Of a stretch of 27,374 bases of DNA, positions 23,737-27,374 are shown one piece after another (positions within the stretch are counted from its first letter, which is position 1; each line of letters starts with the position of its first letter). The notes under the pieces were generated by a model that was given only the letters and a program-made list of their open reading frames with translations, had not been told where the DNA came from and did no database searches. Origin of the DNA: Synergistales bacterium (GTDB lineage Bacteria > Synergistota > Synergistia > Synergistales > Aminobacteriaceae); the NCBI GenBank assembly GCA_025997955.1, contig BNVH01000051.1:1-27374 (forward strand), in the 5' to 3' direction. The position numbers and the translations under genes are program-made.

Positions 23737-24629
23737 GCGCGGTTTTCTATGGCGGCGCTCACGACCGCCGCGCCTCCGAAAATCGGGGCGTCAGTGCCAA
23801 GCGATGAGGATAACAGCCGAAAACCCTCTCTGAACGGCAGACCGAGGTATTTTGGGACGCGCTCGCCCAAGTTTTCCATAAACCCCTCCCCGTTTCGCAT
23901 CCCGCCCCCGATTATCACGGCCTCAGGGTCAAATACATGAACCAACGACGCTATGCCTCGGGAAATCGTTTCGAGGGCGAAGTCCCAAAGGGGGCTGATT
24001 TTTTCCTCTTCTCTCCGCGCCCACAGGTCTTTGAGACTGATGTCAGCGTCAGAACACCCAATTTTGAGAGCGCGTTTCTCAAGCGCGTCCGCTCCGCACA
24101 TGGCCTCGAAGTGCCCAAGTCCGCCGCAGCCGGGGCCGCAAGGCTCGTCGCTGCCCAGCACTATATGCCCAACCTCGCCGGCCATGCCGTGAGCGCCCGT
24201 CAGAAGACGCCCGCCCGAGACTATGCCGCCGCCTATGCCCGTGCCGAGCGTTATTACGATATAGTCGCTCATGCCGCGAGCGACGCCCGCTAAGCGTTCT
24301 CCCAAGGCGTAGGCGTTCGCGTCGTTCTCCACGACCACCGGCGCGCCCAAGACTGACTCGAACATTCGCCTTATCGGAAGCCCATTCCAACCCGCGAAGT
24401 TTGAGATCATCAGGGCGCGTTCGCGCGTGGCGTCAAGCCCGCCAGGGATACATACGCCCATTGGCGCTCCAGCTCCAAACGCCTTAGCCATGCGGACAAT
24501 CTGAGCTACGACCGGCTCAGGCTCTCTCGTGGGCTCGGTGCGCTCCTCCGTTCTTGCCGTTATACGTCCGTCCTCCACAAGTCCGACGGCTATTTTGTGC
24601 CCCCCCAAGTCCACTCCGATAGCTTTCAC
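23733..24629 (-). CDS. ROK-family sugar kinase (glucokinase-like)
   Basis: A 298-residue sugar kinase that probably phosphorylates glucose or a related sugar. The phosphate-binding N-terminus IGVDLGGHKIAVGLV, the catalytic Asp103 in VVENDANAYALGE, and LGTGIGGGIV (128-137) are clear. The zinc site is GEVGHIVLG then PCGPGCGGLGHFE (Cys164, Cys168, His173, Glu175). The usual ROK pattern is C-x-C-G-x-x-G-C-x-E. Here the first two Cys are three residues apart and the third Cys is His; His variants are known. There is no DNA-binding N-terminal domain, so it is a kinase and not a NagC/XylR-like repressor. The GTG start has GGAGG about 11 bases upstream. The 147-base gap before it is AT-rich, with divergent gene starts and no clear boxes. 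Confidence 0.9.
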   Translation of the reverse strand: MKAIGVDLGGHKIAVGLVEDGRITARTEERTEPTREPEPVVAQIVRMAKAFGAGAPMGVCIPGGLDATRERALMISNFAGWNGLPIRRMFESVLGAPVVVENDANAYALGERLAGVARGMSDYIVITLGTGIGGGIVSGGRLLTGAHGMAGEVGHIVLGSDEPCGPGCGGLGHFEAMCGADALEKRALKIGCSDADISLKDLWARREEEKISPLWDFALETISRGIASLVHVFDPEAVIIGGGMRNGEGFMENLGERVPKYLGLPFREGFRLLSSSLGTDAPIFGGAAVVSAAIENRA

Positions 24630-24776
24630 GGCTATTACGCCTCCATTTATGTTAGATTTACGATACAGATTTTTTATTTTATTATTACATATGTCGCATA
24701 TTTAGGGTTAATATGTTTTTGGATTGGCTCAAAAATATTTCAATACAATATTAAATAAAAGGACTGGTTTCGCTCT

Positions 24777-25994
24777 ATGCCGGAAGCAATCAGAAGCGCG
24801 CTTGATTCTCTTTTGTCCAACAAAACCCGCTCGCTGCTCACTATGATAGGTATCGTAGTCGGAGTAGGCGCCGTCATCGCTACGACCGCGCTGGCGCTAG
24901 GGGCGGCTGCCGTCATGGACGAGTTTATATCGGGCAGAGGCGCCAATATTTTGCTTATATTCCCTGGGACGCAGCGCTCGGGCGGGGCGCGCAAGGCCGC
25001 GGGAAGCGCCGCTACTCTGACTTTTTCGGACGCGGACGCGCTCAACAGCGGCGTTTTTATAGATGAGGTCCTGCCCGAAACCTACGGCAGCGCGCATCTT
25101 GTGTGGCGCAACAAAAACTGGAATACGACGATAGTCGGCTCGACTCCCGGAGTGTTGGAGACGCGGAGCCATAAAATCGAGTACGGCGAGGGGTTTTCTG
25201 ATATGGATGTCTTGATGGCTTCAAAGGTCTGCATTCTGGGCGCGACCGTTGCGCGCAATCTCTTTGGGGACGAAAATGCCGTCGGGCGGATTTTGCGCAT
25301 AAAAAACGTCCCGTTTCGCGTAGCGGGCGTTCTGAAAGCCAAAGGGCCAAACCCCTGGGGCAGCGATCAGGACGACCTCGCGCTGACGCCCGTGACGACG
25401 GCGCAGCGGCGGCTTTTCAGAAGCGCAATGCCCGACTCGCTGCGGCGCATCACGGTACGCGCCGCGGACAAAGACACGCTCTTGCCCATGAAAGAAGAGG
25501 CTCGCGCCATTTTAAGGCAGCGTCACAGACTGAGCGGCAACACTCCAGACGACTTCGTCATATATGACATGACGCAAACGCTCGAAGACGCCACAGCGTC
25601 CACGCGCGTAATGGGGCTCCTGCTTGGCGCCGTGGCGTCCATATCGCTCCTTATAGGCGGAGTGGGAATAATGAACATCATGCTCGTCTCCGTCCAAGAG
25701 AGAACCGGGGAAATAGGCATTCGCATGGCAGTAGGCGCAAGGGCTAAGGACGTTAGGCTTCAGTTTTTGGCGGAGGCCGTCATACTATCGCTTTCGGGCG
25801 GAAGTGTCGGCATAGTCTTAGGTGTAGCTGCCTCCCGCGCCCTCACGAAAGCGTATGGCTGGCCCACCCTAATATCGGCACAGTCTTTACTGACGGCTTT
25901 TGGCTTTTCGGCGTTTGTAGGCGTGTTCTTCGGCCTGTGGCCAGCATGGAGAGCGTCGCGGCTAAACCCTGTGGACGCCCTGAGACACGAATAA
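24777..25994 (+). CDS. MacB/FtsX-type ABC transporter permease
   Basis: The membrane component of a MacB-like ABC system, used for export or lipoprotein/antimicrobial-peptide handling. The first membrane segment is in the family's usual place (about 20-43, LLTMIGIVVGVGAVIATTALALG). A periplasmic MacB_PCD domain runs from about 50 to 265. Three more helices lie at about 280-303, 325-350 and 365-392. The FtsX block VGIMNIMLVSVQERTGEIG and RMAVGARAKDVRLQFLAEA is clear, and the C-terminus has RLNPVDALRHE. The usual 405-residue length is kept. The ATP-binding subunit and the HlyD-type adaptor normally sit next to it, but the flanking genes here are a divergent ROK kinase and the DUF3990 cassette. 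Confidence 0.92.
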   Translation: MPEAIRSALDSLLSNKTRSLLTMIGIVVGVGAVIATTALALGAAAVMDEFISGRGANILLIFPGTQRSGGARKAAGSAATLTFSDADALNSGVFIDEVLPETYGSAHLVWRNKNWNTTIVGSTPGVLETRSHKIEYGEGFSDMDVLMASKVCILGATVARNLFGDENAVGRILRIKNVPFRVAGVLKAKGPNPWGSDQDDLALTPVTTAQRRLFRSAMPDSLRRITVRAADKDTLLPMKEEARAILRQRHRLSGNTPDDFVIYDMTQTLEDATASTRVMGLLLGAVASISLLIGGVGIMNIMLVSVQERTGEIGIRMAVGARAKDVRLQFLAEAVILSLSGGSVGIVLGVAASRALTKAYGWPTLISAQSLLTAFGFSAFVGVFFGLWPAWRASRLNPVDALRHE

Positions 25995-25998
25995 AGAA

Positions 25999-26130
25999 CT
26001 AATGGCCTTGCATCTCTTTAAGCGCCGCCTTGAGCAGCGTCTCCTAGTTTTGTTTGTCAAAATCCTCGCCCAGCGCGGCATGTACCACGGCCAACGCGGC
26101 GTTTACGTCCTCTATGACAGTAATGACGTG
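25999..26130 (-). pseudogene. Remnant of an unknown gene with one internal stop
   Basis: After the DUF3791 gene on the same strand, one frame reads H-V-I-T-V-I-E-D-V-N-A-A-L-A-V-V-H-A-A-L, then GEDFDKQN. A TAG (26044-26046) follows, then ETLLKAALKEMQGH and a final TAG (25999-26001). The composition and amphipathic pattern look like real protein, and the reading continues past the stop, so I read it as the decayed tail of a gene. There is no start codon, and its upper end overlaps the tail of DUF3791. I do not recognise the family. Confidence 0.4.
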
Positions 26131-26342
26131 TCGGCGGCGTGGTTTTTTATATAGTCGTCGATGCTGTCAACGATATACAGGTGTCCCGTAGTGTGCAAGG
26201 CTTCCCAACACCGTATGATATAACCGGTTGCGCCCGTGCGGAACAGATAGTGATACGCTTGTCTTCCGCTCATATTTTTTTCGTGCTTGTATATCTCGAC
26301 GCAGAACGCCAAAAACCATACCGCTCCCGATGGCTTCGTCAT
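26112..26342 (-). CDS. DUF3791 family small protein
   Basis: A 76-residue protein with the DUF3791 pattern: VWFLAFCVEIYKHEKNMSG, then A-Y-H-Y-L-F, and finally LHTTGHLYIVDSIDDYIKNH, which matches the family's conserved L-H-T and D-I-D-x-Y-I end. The family has no firm function that I know of; its members often sit beside DUF3990 genes. I chose ATG at 26342 because GGAGGAG lies 5 bases upstream and the ATG overlaps the TGA of the preceding gene, which suggests tight coupling. An ATG at 26360 would add six residues inside that ribosome site. The small size and fixed partner make it a candidate antitoxin or accessory factor. Confidence 0.75.
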   Translation of the reverse strand: MTKPSGAVWFLAFCVEIYKHEKNMSGRQAYHYLFRTGATGYIIRCWEALHTTGHLYIVDSIDDYIKNHAADTSLLS

Positions 26343-26584
26343 GACTGCTCCTCCGGCCATGTGATTTTTCCCGTAGTCAGTTCTTCTTCCAAAAGATCAT
26401 AGAGCAGAGGATAACCGAGATGCCAGACGGCGGTGTTTTTATCCTCCAATGCGCGGTAAGTTTCCGAATTGTAAAGTAGCTGAGCGGCTTCTTCCTCCGA
26501 AATATTACGATTTTCCATCAACATTCTAATGATGCCGGGGGTTATGAACGCAATCACGGAATATAGATTGTCTTGATTTACCAT
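26339..26584 (-). CDS. Small protein of the DUF3990 cassette
   Basis: An 81-residue protein that I recognise only as a companion of DUF3990 and DUF3791 genes. It has ITPGIIRMLMENRNISEEEA, AQLLYNSETYRALEDK, then VWHLGYPLLYDLLEEEL and GKITWPEEQ. It seems all-helical and acidic, with no membrane segment or signal peptide. GGAGG lies 7 bases before its ATG, inside the last codons of the DUF3990 gene, and its TGA overlaps the DUF3791 start. Thus the three genes are coupled one after another. An antitoxin role is possible from size and charge, but nothing in the sequence proves it. Confidence 0.65.
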   Translation of the reverse strand: MVNQDNLYSVIAFITPGIIRMLMENRNISEEEAAQLLYNSETYRALEDKNTAVWHLGYPLLYDLLEEELTTGKITWPEEQS

Positions 26585-26586
26585 AG

Positions 26587-27078
26587 CTATGCCTCCGCAC
26601 GAAACGATTCTTGGAATCGCAGCAAAGAAACCGCATGTTCACTTTTCAGGCAATATTGATCTACTAATTTTTTTGTTTTTAATGCTATTAGCGCCGCCTC
26701 CAATGTGAACTGGCCGCTTAGATACGCCTGTATTGACGGCATCACGTCATCATTTGCCACTGGTCCGATTATCAAGTCATATTGTACGCCTGAATATATT
26801 TTCAGCCGGTTGTCTTTGACAAGATCTAACCATTGCGCGTTTGCTTTTTTGAACCGTAAAGCTCGCAATTCTTTTGCCGCTGTTTTCTCGTCAAATTCAT
26901 ACACGCTGACCGTGGGAACGCCAGCCCCGCGTCTATCTACGATATTTCGAGAGAACTTGACGGATTGCTCTCGGCTCGACGTAGTATAAAAACCCGCGCC
27001 AAAATCCAACCCGCGAGTTTGTTCAATGATGTGAGGTTGTCGAACTTCCACATTGCTCCCATGGTATAAAATCATCAC
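26587..27078 (-). CDS. DUF3990 protein, ADP-ribosyltransferase-like
   Basis: A 163-residue protein of the DUF3990 family. It starts I-L-Y-H-G-S-N, followed by P-H-I, then R-G-L-D-F-G-A-G-F-Y-T-T-S-S-R-E-Q-S-V-K and later YDLIIGPVANDDV. The His in YHGS and the Tyr in GFYTT stand where the H and Y of the H-Y-E type ADP-ribosyltransferase triad would be. The late DQYCLKSEHAV may supply the Glu. This link is my inference from motif order. The start is either GTG at 27078 or ATG at 27075, with GGAG 9 or 12 bases upstream. It leads the cassette and is followed by two small coupled genes, an arrangement like a toxin with its partners. The target, and whether it is toxic, are unknown. Confidence 0.75.
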   Translation of the reverse strand: MMILYHGSNVEVRQPHIIEQTRGLDFGAGFYTTSSREQSVKFSRNIVDRRGAGVPTVSVYEFDEKTAAKELRALRFKKANAQWLDLVKDNRLKIYSGVQYDLIIGPVANDDVMPSIQAYLSGQFTLEAALIALKTKKLVDQYCLKSEHAVSLLRFQESFRAEA

Positions 27079-27114
27079 TTTGTTTTTCTCCCAACGATGT
27101 TAGATACGTGCTTA

Positions 27115-27120
27115 ATTATA
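27115..27120 (-). promoter_or_regulatory. Candidate -10 box of the DUF3990 cassette
   Basis: TATAAT (minus strand, 27115-27120) lies about 36 bases before the DUF3990 start. No good -35 box is found 16-18 bases above it, so a regulator may be needed or the call may be wrong. Confidence 0.4.
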
Positions 27121-27237
27121 CTACGCGTGTAATCAAAAGCCCTTAAAGCCGTTTAAGAAAAGAAATGGGAGGGCATAGCGACGGCAAAAATACGAGGTGT
27201 TTGCGAGATTACTCGGATAGCAAGAAACAAACAATTA

Positions 27238-27265
27238 CTATCAAAAAGTGTACTTTTTGATAGTT
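27238..27265. promoter_or_regulatory. 28-bp palindrome, probable regulator site
   Basis: ACTATCAAAAAGT (27238-27250) and its exact reverse complement (27253-27265) flank a central GT. The 13-bp arms are perfect and AT-rich, with no T-run that would suggest a terminator. The site lies 160 bases upstream of the DUF3990 start in a stretch (27079-27374) where I see no gene. A dimeric DNA-binding protein is the simplest explanation; the target gene may also be outside the window. A smaller palindrome, ATGCAA-ATA-TTGCAT, lies at 27337-27351. Confidence 0.6.
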
Positions 27266-27374
27266 CCGCTAAAGTTCACAAAATATAAGATTTTGGTTGA
27301 TATTTGTTACTGAATTTGATATTCTTTGCCAAGACTATGCAAATATTGCATGTTTTCAGTCGAAAAAATGACTA

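Noticed and set aside
27337..27351. Small palindrome ATGCAA-ATA-TTGCAT near the right edge
   Set aside because: Short arms in AT-rich DNA can arise by chance; only noted beside the longer palindrome.

Overview
The window most likely comes from a member of the Synergistota, an anaerobic gut-type bacterium. The best evidence is a broken surface-protein gene whose C-terminus (Gly-Gly-Cys-Asp-Ala-Gly, hydrophobic stretch, Arg/Lys tail) fits the Synerg-CTERM sorting signal. An orphan TRAP-type solute receptor and a DUF362 ferredoxin also fit an anaerobe. The taxonomic call is inference from gene content; no rRNA is present.

Bases 1-2.7 kb are accessory and decayed. They hold the 3' half of an IS30-family transposase split by a 50-bp hairpin-like insertion flanked by a 6-bp repeat, IS30-type end repeats, a RelB/DinJ-type antitoxin running into a truncated PIN-domain remnant, and the surface-protein pseudogene. 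The last is interrupted by a 125-bp MITE-like element with 18-bp perfect terminal inverted repeats and a 10-bp target duplication. A strong hairpin (2691-2724) closes this part, and a TRAP receptor gene lies on the minus strand (2830-3864).

Bases 4.0-21.7 kb are an ordinary housekeeping block, all on the plus strand and mostly overlapping or within about 45 bp of each other: Lon-like protease, endonuclease III, tRNA adenosine deaminase, RecJ, bifunctional Rel, DnaE, pyruvate kinase, diadenylate cyclase CdaA, its regulator CdaR, phosphoglucosamine mutase GlmM and an Xaa-Pro peptidase. DNA repair and replication genes sit beside the synthesis genes of two second messengers, (p)ppGpp and c-di-AMP, and the widely conserved cdaA-cdaR-glmM trio is intact.

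Bases 21.8-26.0 kb carry a DUF362 double-cluster ferredoxin (+), a convergent terminator, a YgjP-like metallopeptidase and a ROK kinase as a minus-strand pair, and a MacB/FtsX-type ABC permease (+) with no ATPase in view.

Bases 26.0-27.4 kb hold a minus-strand cassette: a DUF3990 protein with ADP-ribosyltransferase-like features, an 81-residue small protein, a DUF3791 protein, and a stop-interrupted gene remnant. Upstream lies a near-perfect palindrome with 13-bp arms. This cassette is the best candidate in the window for a poorly described system, plausibly toxin-antitoxin-like.
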